DNA of 64,000 nucleotides from Kiritimatiellia bacterium (lineage in GTDB: Bacteria > Verrucomicrobiota > Kiritimatiellia > RFP12 > UBA1067). Where the stretch lies: assembly GCA_017514235.1 (NCBI GenBank), contig JAFWKK010000050.1, positions 1 to 64,000 on the forward strand. Reading direction: 5' to 3'. The notes beneath the pieces are model-generated. The model was not told the DNA's origin, searched no databases, and saw only the letters and a list, made by a program, of their open reading frames with translations. Below are positions 26,777 to 34,814 of this stretch, piece after piece. Within the stretch, counting starts at the first letter, position 1; each line of letters begins with the position of its first letter. The position numbers were made by a program, and so were the translations under genes.

Positions 26777-28987
26777 TCAGTCTGACGTCAGTCCCATTCG
26801 AAGCGCCGGCAAGGCGTGCGCCATCCGACGAGAATAGTCGAAGATGTAAAAACCGTCCAACCCGAGTTCTCGCACCGCCTTGACCTGCTCGACAAGGTTC
26901 TCCCTGTCGTCAAGCGTGCTCTGCCAGCATGTGATGCCGATTCCGGGACGCAACTTCGCCTTGGAATCCCGGAAATAGCCGAAATGGGAACGGACCAGAC
27001 CCTTGAACGCAAAATGCGTACCAACATAGTAGTCCATCGGGCAGACGAAATCCAACAGACCCTCCCTGCACCATGTTCCCCAGTCCTGCCCGACCTTATG
27101 CGGCGTCTCTTCGTTGGTATGGAAGACGGACGCGGATATCTGCACGCCTGGGCATTCCACGCGCACACGGTTCGACACTGCTCGCACTAGTGCGGTTATA
27201 TTGCTGCAACGGAAAGTATCCCACTCCCGTACGAGATCGTCCGATTCCCGAATGTCCTCAGGCCAGTTGGCGACCATACGCCCGATGCGCTTTTCGAACG
27301 CATCCCGGCAGCCATTGCAAAAACACTGATCCTGATCCATGTAGCGAATATAGTCGAGATGGATTCCCGTCGGGCCCCGTCGCGCAAGTTCAACGAACAT
27401 TTCCGTTTCCGACGCAAGATTGAACGGGTCCGACGGACACATGAATCGAGGTTCGCTCTCGCCGTTGAACGTTACGACAGTGCGTCCCTTGAAGCCCTTC
27501 GAAAAACCGCCGCACGCTTCCCAGCAGATTTTCCAGACATGACACTCGAACCCGTGTCTGCGGCACGCGTCCAGACAGCTTCCAAAGTCAGAGTATTCGT
27601 TGGCATATGCGTAATTCGGAAGAATGGAATTAAACCCGTTCCGCTGCAAGAATCCTATTGCATCATCCCAAGTTCCGAACGGAGAATTGCCCTTGTCAAT
27701 GCGGTCGCAGAACGATTTGGTGCAGCAGACCGCCCTCCATTCCCCTTTCTTGGGCGACTGCGAGGCGAACCAGCGCATTTTTTCTCGTTCCGCATCACGC
27801 GAGCGTTTCTCCGCGTCTGCAAATCTTCCCCGCCATGTCGGATTCACTTCGCCAAGAATCGACCGCATCATGGCACGGCCTCCCGAACCTGCCGTGCTCC
27901 ATGCTCCGCCGTAGTGGTAACCATTGCGGGTCCTGACCAGCGCCGGCACCGACGTGGCCTTGCGGTCAGATCCAGCCCAACGACCTATGACATCGCACCC
28001 GCCGCTCCCTTCAAGAACGACCAACCCGTCGGCATCAGCGTCGGGGAAGAACTCAGGCTGGCCGGACGGCGAGAGATGCGTTCTAACCATGCCGACAAAC
28101 GGAGGATTCTCCGGGTGTTTGGACGAGAGATAATAGGAACAACCGACCTTGACACCCAGCACCTCTGGAATCCCCTTCGCCAGCGAATAGCAGGCAAACA
28201 CCTTTCCTCCATCGCTACAGAAAGCACGCAAGACATCGGCAGCACCGTCAGGCAAATGGGGATTGAACGGCAGCACCACAAGTTTAGCCCTGTTGAGCAG
28301 CTCCGCGTCCAGATCGCAATCGGGAACTGCCGCCGCAGATACGCCGCACTCGCGAATCACCTGAGTCATGCACTCCGCGAACTTGTGAAAGTTTACGGCA
28401 TTCTCCTTCGGCATCTTGGCGATGGCGGAATTGCCGCGAACCACGACCACCTCAGGCGCTGCTCCGAAGACCTTCATGTTCGACAGTAGAAACGAGGTGT
28501 CGTTGGTGCCGCCGCGCCAGGCCGCAATTGAGACGGACGTTATGTCACCCCACCCGTGCGGAGAGCCTTCCATCCGCCGCACAAGAGACTTGTCAACTGT
28601 TACGCGCCGCCATTCGCCAGACTTGCCGGGAACGAAAGAAGTCGTATGACATCCACCGTTGTAAAAGAAGTAAAGGCTGAACGCACTCACCTGGTCGTTG
28701 TCACGACACAAGAAGTCAAAGGATATCCCGTCGTTGAGCTTCAGACTGCGGCCAAAGTCAATGTTCCACCGAACGCGGGAGTTCCTGTTCGTCGAGAACG
28801 GTGCTTGGAGCTCGACAACCCCTGGGGCTTCCAAACGCGGAGCCGGCGATCCTTCAACCGGGTGGATTAGCCCCACGTCCAATTCAACTTCGCCAGAAGA
28901 TGCAGCAGAACCGCAAAACGACATTGGCGCAGCCAGCGCAATGGCGATTGCGGATAACATTTGTAATGGCCGTATCCAAAGTTTCAT
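26777..28987 (-). CDS. secreted GHL10-like glycoside hydrolase with N-terminal binding module
   Basis: Signal-like N-terminus (MKLWIRPLQMLSAIAIALAAPMSFCG; a Cys at its end could also make it a lipoprotein). Residues 35-170 look like a carbohydrate-binding jelly roll. Residues 180-390 look like a class-I amidotransferase-like domain as found in beta-galactosidase trimerisation modules. Residues 420-736 are a GHL10/DUF187-type barrel (WDDAIGFLQRNGFNSILPNYAY, GPTGIHLDYIRY, ELGLDGFYIFDYSRR). It is the first gene of the operon and probably leaderless: the -10 lies 7 bases before the ATG. Substrate unknown. Confidence 0.75.
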   Translation of the reverse strand: MKLWIRPLQMLSAIAIALAAPMSFCGSAASSGEVELDVGLIHPVEGSPAPRLEAPGVVELQAPFSTNRNSRVRWNIDFGRSLKLNDGISFDFLCRDNDQVSAFSLYFFYNGGCHTTSFVPGKSGEWRRVTVDKSLVRRMEGSPHGWGDITSVSIAAWRGGTNDTSFLLSNMKVFGAAPEVVVVRGNSAIAKMPKENAVNFHKFAECMTQVIRECGVSAAAVPDCDLDAELLNRAKLVVLPFNPHLPDGAADVLRAFCSDGGKVFACYSLAKGIPEVLGVKVGCSYYLSSKHPENPPFVGMVRTHLSPSGQPEFFPDADADGLVVLEGSGGCDVIGRWAGSDRKATSVPALVRTRNGYHYGGAWSTAGSGGRAMMRSILGEVNPTWRGRFADAEKRSRDAEREKMRWFASQSPKKGEWRAVCCTKSFCDRIDKGNSPFGTWDDAIGFLQRNGFNSILPNYAYANEYSDFGSCLDACRRHGFECHVWKICWEACGGFSKGFKGRTVVTFNGESEPRFMCPSDPFNLASETEMFVELARRGPTGIHLDYIRYMDQDQCFCNGCRDAFEKRIGRMVANWPEDIRESDDLVREWDTFRCSNITALVRAVSNRVRVECPGVQISASVFHTNEETPHKVGQDWGTWCREGLLDFVCPMDYYVGTHFAFKGLVRSHFGYFRDSKAKLRPGIGITCWQSTLDDRENLVEQVKAVRELGLDGFYIFDYSRRMAHALPALRMGLTSD

Positions 28988-28994
28988 TAACGAT

Positions 28995-29003
28995 ATTATA
29001 GCA
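28995..29003 (-). promoter_or_regulatory. extended -10 promoter giving a leaderless GHL10/GRE operon mRNA
   Basis: Minus-strand TGC+TATAAT, hexamer 28995-29000, ends 7 bases before ATG-28987, so at most one or two untranslated bases are expected. The -35 is weak. The palindrome at 29027-29038 lies just upstream. Confidence 0.6.
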
Positions 29004-29026
29004 TGTTCCTGACAATGCCACTTGAC

Positions 29027-29059
29027 GTTATCGATAACATTTTATTTGTCATTATCAAC
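29027..29059. promoter_or_regulatory. palindrome GTTATCGATAAC and second related site, candidate operator
   Basis: A perfect 12-base palindrome (29027-29038) lies between the two divergent -35 regions. A weaker look-alike, GTCATTATCAAC (29048-29059, 7 of 12 matches), is centred 21 bases away and overlaps the -35 of the regulator gene. A 21-base spacing, two helical turns, is typical of AraC-type operators. It is likely bound by the regulator encoded at 29083. Confidence 0.5.
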
Positions 29060-29074
29060 AAGTTTTGGTAGACT
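29046..29074 (+). promoter_or_regulatory. promoter TTGTCA-17-TAGACT, leaderless regulator mRNA
   Basis: -35 TTGTCA (29046-29051), a 17-base spacer ending TTTTGG, and -10 TAGACT (29069-29074). ATG-29083 begins 8 bases after the hexamer, so transcription should start within about two bases of it. There is no Shine-Dalgarno. Confidence 0.7.
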
Positions 29075-29082
29075 GCCATAAC

Positions 29083-30333
29083 ATGAAACGAGTAATAGTT
29101 TCTTTGACTTCTGACAGCAATGCCATGAGGGAATGCATCATCGGTGTATTCAACTATGTGAATGCCGGTCATCCGTGGAAGATTCAAATCGTTCCGGATC
29201 CGCTTGGATACACGAATGACGGGATGAACCCGAAGACAATCGACGAAGCGGTCAAGTGCGGTGTGGACGGCATTATCACCGGGCTGGACGTGTACACAAC
29301 TGGATTTCGGCGGCTGGTGACAAGCGGCATTCCCCTTGTCCTAAACTCGGCGCCACCCGACTGGACGCCTCCGAAAGGTGCGCCTATCACCGTTCTGCAC
29401 AATGACGACCTAGCAGTCGGAAGGATGGGAGCCAAGTATCTGCGGAGCAAAGGGAGCTTTCGCACGTTCGCGTTCGTTCCACTGGGGAGGAAGTGCTCAT
29501 GGTCAACACTCCGCAACCGCGGATTCAGGATCGAACTTGCAAAATGTGGCATAATGTCGCAGACGTTTCGACGAAACCGCATTACAATGGACGAATGGAT
29601 CGTTTCGCTCCCGAAGCCCGCCGCCGTCATGACTGCCACTGACTGCGAGGCGATCAACGTAATCGAGACTTGCAGAAACAACAAGATAAGGGTTCCAGAT
29701 CAGGTAGCCGTACTCGGAGTCGACAACGACATGCTATATTGCTGCGCAACAAGACCTCAGATATCAAGCATTCATCCGAATCACATCGAGATGGGTCGCA
29801 GGGCCGCTGCGGAACTGGATCGTCTCATGCAACAACGCGTTCCATCTCACAAGGAGATATTCATACCACCAATCGGTCAAATCGAACGGGAATCCACCAG
29901 AACCATTCCTCCGTCAGGTCATCTCATCAAAGAAGCGTTGTCCTACATACACAGTCACTGTCAAGACGGAATAACCGTCAAGTCAGTAGCCCGCCACGTC
30001 GGAACCTCTGAGGCCTTGCTGAGGCTCCGGTTCAGAACGACACACGGAAAGTCCGTGCGAGACGTCATACTCGAATCCAAGCTTGAAGCAGCAAAGTCTC
30101 TGCTCAAAAAAACGGACAAGCCCATCACACGCATCGCGGAAGAATGCGGATTCTCATCCGCCTGCAGACTGTCTCATTTCTTCATCGAACGAACCGGGCG
30201 CTCGCCACGGGAATGGCGCACTCTTCATCCTGATCATCTTGTCGCCTCGTCCCGCAATGTTGCGCTTTCAGGCGAACCGCCGGCAAGATATCCGCCGGAG
30301 CGTCCGTCCGCGCCGCCTGTCCAGAAGGAGTAG
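29083..30333 (+). CDS. AraC-family regulator with LacI/XylR-type sensor domain
   Basis: Paralogue in architecture of the regulator at 13185. Residues 1-265 are a periplasmic-binding-like sensor (RVIVSLTSDSNAMRECIIGVFNYV... VAVLGVDNDMLYCCATRPQISSI). Residues 285-390 are an AraC domain with two helix-turn-helices (VKSVARHVGTSEALLRLRF and ITRIAEECGFSSACRLSHFF). ATG-29083 is chosen because an upstream TTG at 29065 would overlap the -10. It is divergent from the GHL10/glycyl-radical operon, its likely target. Its last 100 bases overlap the convergent gene ending at 30234; the tail after REWRT is Pro/Ser-rich and probably not part of the DNA-binding fold. Confidence 0.9.
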   Translation: MKRVIVSLTSDSNAMRECIIGVFNYVNAGHPWKIQIVPDPLGYTNDGMNPKTIDEAVKCGVDGIITGLDVYTTGFRRLVTSGIPLVLNSAPPDWTPPKGAPITVLHNDDLAVGRMGAKYLRSKGSFRTFAFVPLGRKCSWSTLRNRGFRIELAKCGIMSQTFRRNRITMDEWIVSLPKPAAVMTATDCEAINVIETCRNNKIRVPDQVAVLGVDNDMLYCCATRPQISSIHPNHIEMGRRAAAELDRLMQQRVPSHKEIFIPPIGQIERESTRTIPPSGHLIKEALSYIHSHCQDGITVKSVARHVGTSEALLRLRFRTTHGKSVRDVILESKLEAAKSLLKKTDKPITRIAEECGFSSACRLSHFFIERTGRSPREWRTLHPDHLVASSRNVALSGEPPARYPPERPSAPPVQKE

Positions 30334-32756
30334 AGCTTCGCGCCGCCGGTCGACGAAAACACAAGCGAAAATGGCTTGTTCGCTTCTAGCGCACCAACCT
30401 CAAGACGCGTGGAGTCCATGGCCGACATCTTCCGCTCTCCGAAGCACTTGCCGTCCTGCCCGACAACGCGAATGGACAGCTCGCCCTGCCGCGCGTCGGC
30501 GTTCACCCACAGTCTGTCGCCCCTGGAGAAAATCAGCTGCTTTGTCCGAATCTCACCGTCCTGCACCGAACAGAACCCGTCGCGACGGAGCGTCGCAATG
30601 CCCATCGCGCCGTTCGCGTACATACCGTTCTTGGCGACGGACCAGCCGCCAATGGCTTTGTTCCGATCTCCGGCAAACGCACCGTAATAGAATCGCAGCT
30701 CGTCCCCCGTCACGATGCAAATGCCCGAGTTGGGGCGCACATAGCCCATGTTCCAGTCGCCATACCGCCGCGTGCCTGCGATGAACGGACCGCCGCCTTC
30801 CGGCGCGGGGAAAGTCCAATCCCAGCGGTTGCGTGAAAAACCGAACTTGAGGTAGGTGTCCTTCGGCTCGCCGAGCTTTGCCCAATGCTCGTTCTCCGGC
30901 CCCTTCATGACCATAGCGAGGCCGACAAGCACCCCTTCATACGCCACGCAGTTGAAGTTGTAGAGCTGTTCGCCCGTCTTCTTGCGGCCGCCGACCACAT
31001 CACGCAACCAAGGCTTGCGCTTGGCAAGCGACTTTGCTCCACCGACGAAGCTGTCAGACTCCGCATATTCGCGCAGCCGCCCGTAGTCGTCGCTCCATCC
31101 CCGCAGCGAGAAGCCCCAGTAGCGCGTGAACGGATTGTAGAAGATCGTCGAGGCGTCGCCACACTTGCCCATACGAAACGGTGCGCTCCAGCGAATCCCG
31201 TCCGGCGACATGCGGACCATGGCATGGTTCTCGCGCGGGCCGTGCGGAACGAATGCGTAAGCCTTGAAGCGCTGGCCGTCGAGCGCGTCAGGGTCGAGCA
31301 CGACGCTTGTCGTGATGTCCTCTGCCCCGGCCGGCGCGTCGAAGACGAGATTGCCGCCGTCGGGCTGCAGCTTCGGACGGTCCCACGTGATGCCATCCCT
31401 GCTTGTCGCATACGCAAGGCCATCGGACCAGCCCGCACAGTAGAAGCACTTGTAGAGATTGTCCGTGCCATCATACCACACGCCGCCAAAATGCGGGACG
31501 GCGGCGGCGTTGCGTCCGTCGGCCCCTCCCTTCTCCAACGGAGTCTCGGGCTTGAGGACCGGATTCCGCGGATCGTCCACCGGCTTGTGCCATGTGCGCT
31601 TCATCGTATTCTTCGCGAAAAGAACGTCGTCAAGAAAAAGCTGGCGTCCCAAGTCGATGTCGATCGGCTGCTCTGCGGGCTGTGCGACATCCGGAAGCGG
31701 CCTGTTCGGAGACCAGAATCCGGGATAGATGCCGTGATCGCCCCACCATATTTTTGCGTCTGGCGCGCCGGAATAGAGTTTTGTCTCAGGAGTGTTGGCT
31801 CGGAAATAGCAGCCGTCGCACCACAACGTGCCCTTGTCCTGGCGCAGGATCGTGATGTCCTTCAGTCCGAAGCCCTTGTTGTTGAAGTAGGAACAGCCGT
31901 ACATGCGATCCTCCCAGCCGTTCACCCAGAATCCGATCGCGCCGGTGTCGGCGTAGCAATCGCGGATTATCTCGCCCGACGAATCGATGCGGAAGCAGAC
32001 GCTGTTCTTGAGCATTTCCGGGAGTTCGCCCGCCTTTGCCGGATGCCCGACCGGCCCGCCCCACACATGGATGCGCGTAAGCCTGTTCGCGCCGCGTCCG
32101 GCGAAGTGGATGCCTGTCGTGTAATCGACGACCACTATGTCGGTGTAATGGCTGTCGCCGCCGTAGGTATAAAGCCCGACATTCCCCGCAAGTCCGTGAA
32201 TGAGCGTCTTGAAGTATAGGTTTCGGGCGATCATCTCGTAGCCGCGCCCTTCCGTCTCGATGCCCACACCGTACCGCCGCCCGTTCAGGAACGTCGCGTT
32301 CTCCAGCGTGAAGTGCCGATAGTTGTCGATGGCGAGGCACGACGCCTTGCCATCCGCATCAAGCGTTCCCCCGATGTAGCGCAGGTTGTACCGTTCGGCG
32401 TTCACGCCCTTCGGCGCGGTCTTTGGGCTGAACTGCCACATCTGGTCGATCTTGATCATCCAGTCCATTTCGGCGACGGCCTTCACGTATGCGCCCGCGC
32501 TCATCTCGATGGAGCACAGGTTGGTCACGAAGACTGTCCGCGCGAGCGTGTAGTCGCCGCTCGGCACCGTGAGAACACCACCGCCGCAGCAGGAATCGAC
32601 AGCACGCTGGAAGCGCGGCGCGTCGTCCGTCTCGCCCGCAAGTCGCGGAAACTCCGTGACCGAACGGTCAGAAACGCCAAGCGTTGGCATTGCGCACAGC
32701 GCGGCGGCGGCAAAGGACATTGCCTTCATGCTTTTCAGCGTGGCGACAGGCATCAT
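30234..32756 (-). CDS. secreted beta-helix + five-blade beta-propeller fusion
   Basis: Signal peptide region MKAMSFAAAALCAMPTLG. Residues 30-370 form a right-handed beta-helix of pectate-lyase-3 type (AGETDDAPRFQRAVDSCCGGGVLTVPSG is the usual entry motif). Residues 375-830 resemble GH32/GH43-type five-bladed propellers, beginning DIDLGRQLFLDDVLF with blades such as WYDGTDNLYKCFYCAGWSDGLAYATSRDGITW. The two modules suggest a polysaccharide lyase or hydrolase with two active sites, or one catalytic and one binding module. ATG overlaps the stop of the FG-GAP gene (ATGA), with GGAG eight bases upstream. The 3' end overlaps the convergent regulator by 100 bases. Confidence 0.78.
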   Translation of the reverse strand: MMPVATLKSMKAMSFAAAALCAMPTLGVSDRSVTEFPRLAGETDDAPRFQRAVDSCCGGGVLTVPSGDYTLARTVFVTNLCSIEMSAGAYVKAVAEMDWMIKIDQMWQFSPKTAPKGVNAERYNLRYIGGTLDADGKASCLAIDNYRHFTLENATFLNGRRYGVGIETEGRGYEMIARNLYFKTLIHGLAGNVGLYTYGGDSHYTDIVVVDYTTGIHFAGRGANRLTRIHVWGGPVGHPAKAGELPEMLKNSVCFRIDSSGEIIRDCYADTGAIGFWVNGWEDRMYGCSYFNNKGFGLKDITILRQDKGTLWCDGCYFRANTPETKLYSGAPDAKIWWGDHGIYPGFWSPNRPLPDVAQPAEQPIDIDLGRQLFLDDVLFAKNTMKRTWHKPVDDPRNPVLKPETPLEKGGADGRNAAAVPHFGGVWYDGTDNLYKCFYCAGWSDGLAYATSRDGITWDRPKLQPDGGNLVFDAPAGAEDITTSVVLDPDALDGQRFKAYAFVPHGPRENHAMVRMSPDGIRWSAPFRMGKCGDASTIFYNPFTRYWGFSLRGWSDDYGRLREYAESDSFVGGAKSLAKRKPWLRDVVGGRKKTGEQLYNFNCVAYEGVLVGLAMVMKGPENEHWAKLGEPKDTYLKFGFSRNRWDWTFPAPEGGGPFIAGTRRYGDWNMGYVRPNSGICIVTGDELRFYYGAFAGDRNKAIGGWSVAKNGMYANGAMGIATLRRDGFCSVQDGEIRTKQLIFSRGDRLWVNADARQGELSIRVVGQDGKCFGERKMSAMDSTRLEVGALEANKPFSLVFSSTGGAKLYSFWTGGADGRSGGYLAGGSPESATLRDEATR

Positions 32757-34774
32757 TGCGTATCTCCGTTTCCGTAAGATTTAGATGACGGGTTTGCAAG
32801 ATGGTAGAAAAAGCCGTCCTCCGCACCGACGAGAAGATCGTTGATTCCGTCATCGTCAAAGTCGCAGGCGCACGGGCTGGTGGTGTGCCCAGCCAACAGT
32901 TCGCCGGAGAGATCGCCGCGTTGCGCAAAGCGCCAGCAGCCGTCTTCTGCACGTGCCTGACGCCAGAGGACGACGTTTTTAGAGTTCATTATGAGGTCGG
33001 GCTTGCCGTCGCCGTCCCAGTCGGCAATGCAGAACTTGCGCCGCCCGCTTGAACCGGCATAACCCTTGCCATCTCTCTTCCAGCCGGACACGCCCATTGG
33101 AGCGCCAGTGGCATCGTCGATGAATGCACGGCGCGGATGCTTGAGGATCAATCTCCCGCCGACCGTGCGAGCGCGTTCCCAGAATGCGAGGAACCCTTCC
33201 GTATCGACCATTACGAGATCCATCAGGCCGTCGCCGTTCATGTCATGCATGAGCGGTGTGGTGCGCCATTGCGTAAGGATGTTCTTCGAGCCGTTTGGCT
33301 TCAACCATCCCCATGCAAGTTCCGGCTGCGGCCCCTCCCATTCGACCGCCACTGGCGCAGGCGGCGCAAGTCTCGGGGCGGTGCGGGTCCCGATGTTGCG
33401 GCACCAGACCACCTCGCCACGGATCGAGTTGAGCATGATGTCCGGCAGGCCGTCGCCGTCCCAGTCGCCGGTTGAAAGGCAGGTATAGCCCCATTTCGCC
33501 TCGCACGGTCCCTGGATCGAACCGTTGGGCCCGGCGACGATGCGTATCGGCGCGCCGTCAGCCTCCAGCAACACTGGCTCTGCCCACTTGGGCTCCGCCA
33601 CGCCACGCCCGGAAAGGTTCTCGATGAACGCCACGTATCCGGCAGAATTTCCCGTTATTATGTCCTCGTCTCCGTCACCGTCCCAGTCGACGGCGGACGG
33701 CGTGGCAAGGATCCCGAAATGCACATTGTCGCGCTCGGTCTGCCTGAACCAGTACGCCGCTTCGAAGACGGGCACGCCCATCGCCACCCGCCCCGTGTTG
33801 CGGATGAGGCACACGCGGGCGTCCTCCTCGCACGCGATCACATCCGGGAAACCGTCGCCGTCCCAGTCCGCGACCGTCGCCGTCACCATGCAGAGATCGG
33901 CCTTGATCGGCCGCAGGAACTTGTCGAGGATAGGACGGCCGCAGGCGAACTTAGGCTCCTTTTTGGTGCCGATATTTTCGAAGTAGGTGTAGCTGTCCAC
34001 GAAATCGCACGTCAGCAGGTCGAGATCGCCGTCGCCGTCCCAGTCGGCGAAGAGCGGCGCGGCTGAGCCATACACGTCAACGGGTGCGCCGTTCGCCATG
34101 CGGATCTTCTCCGGCCGCCCCCATTTCTCCTTCCCGTCAGGACCGCTTTCGTTGCGAATGAAATACACGTAGCCGTGGAGCGGGCCGTTCGTCCACACGC
34201 CGGCGGAGTCCCAGGCGTTATCCCAGCCGTACTCCTTCCAGTCGCCCACGCCGACGGTTAGATCCTCCTTGCCGTCGCCGTCAAGATCCGCAAAGCGCCA
34301 GATGTTTCCGCGCACCTTGTTTTCGTGGATGTTTCTCGGCAGGCCTGCAAACGTATGCGCATTGCGCATGCCGTTTTCGCGAAAGTCGAACGCCACATTT
34401 CCCGGCCCGGTCACGGCAAGGCGTCCGTCGGCAAGCGTCTGCGCACTTGCGCCGCCGTATGCCCAGCCTTCGTCGCCAAGCTTGCGCGCGGGCTTGAAGA
34501 GCGGATGCAGGTCGCCCGGCTTCCCTGTGTTCTCGAAAAGCCAGGTGCCGTGGTGACGCAAGGGGACGCCATGCGAACGGACAACGATGTCAAGATCGCC
34601 GTCTTCGTCGTAGTCCATCACCATTGGCCATGCGAACAGCCCGGCTTTGATGAACGCCGTGCCGGGCGTGTTGTACTTTAGAATCGAAAACGTCTGCAGC
34701 GCATCGGCGGCGGCAGGCTGCACCGCAGCGAAAAATGCAGCAAGCAGAGAAACAGTCATTTCCAATTGCTTCAC
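32753..34774 (-). CDS. secreted FG-GAP/VCBS repeat protein
   Basis: Signal peptide MKQLEMTVSLLAAFFAAVQPAAA when started at GTG-34774, which is preceded at eight bases by AAGGAG; upstream in-frame starts would put that site inside the gene. The body has nine calcium-binding repeats of DxDxDG type (DYDEDGDLDIVV, DLDGDGKEDLTVG, DWDGDGDLDLLT, DWDGDGFPDVIA, DWDGDGDEDIIT, DWDGDGLPDIML, DMNGDGLMDLVM, DWDGDGKPDLIM, DFDDDGINDLLV), predicting a beta-propeller. No catalytic motif is seen. Lectin-like or scaffold function is likely beside the GH106 rhamnosidase. Confidence 0.85.
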   Translation of the reverse strand: MKQLEMTVSLLAAFFAAVQPAAADALQTFSILKYNTPGTAFIKAGLFAWPMVMDYDEDGDLDIVVRSHGVPLRHHGTWLFENTGKPGDLHPLFKPARKLGDEGWAYGGASAQTLADGRLAVTGPGNVAFDFRENGMRNAHTFAGLPRNIHENKVRGNIWRFADLDGDGKEDLTVGVGDWKEYGWDNAWDSAGVWTNGPLHGYVYFIRNESGPDGKEKWGRPEKIRMANGAPVDVYGSAAPLFADWDGDGDLDLLTCDFVDSYTYFENIGTKKEPKFACGRPILDKFLRPIKADLCMVTATVADWDGDGFPDVIACEEDARVCLIRNTGRVAMGVPVFEAAYWFRQTERDNVHFGILATPSAVDWDGDGDEDIITGNSAGYVAFIENLSGRGVAEPKWAEPVLLEADGAPIRIVAGPNGSIQGPCEAKWGYTCLSTGDWDGDGLPDIMLNSIRGEVVWCRNIGTRTAPRLAPPAPVAVEWEGPQPELAWGWLKPNGSKNILTQWRTTPLMHDMNGDGLMDLVMVDTEGFLAFWERARTVGGRLILKHPRRAFIDDATGAPMGVSGWKRDGKGYAGSSGRRKFCIADWDGDGKPDLIMNSKNVVLWRQARAEDGCWRFAQRGDLSGELLAGHTTSPCACDFDDDGINDLLVGAEDGFFYHLANPSSKSYGNGDTQ

Positions 34775-34814
34775 GACATCTGCTCCTTGTTTTTTCAATA
34801 TCCCTTGCAACCCT

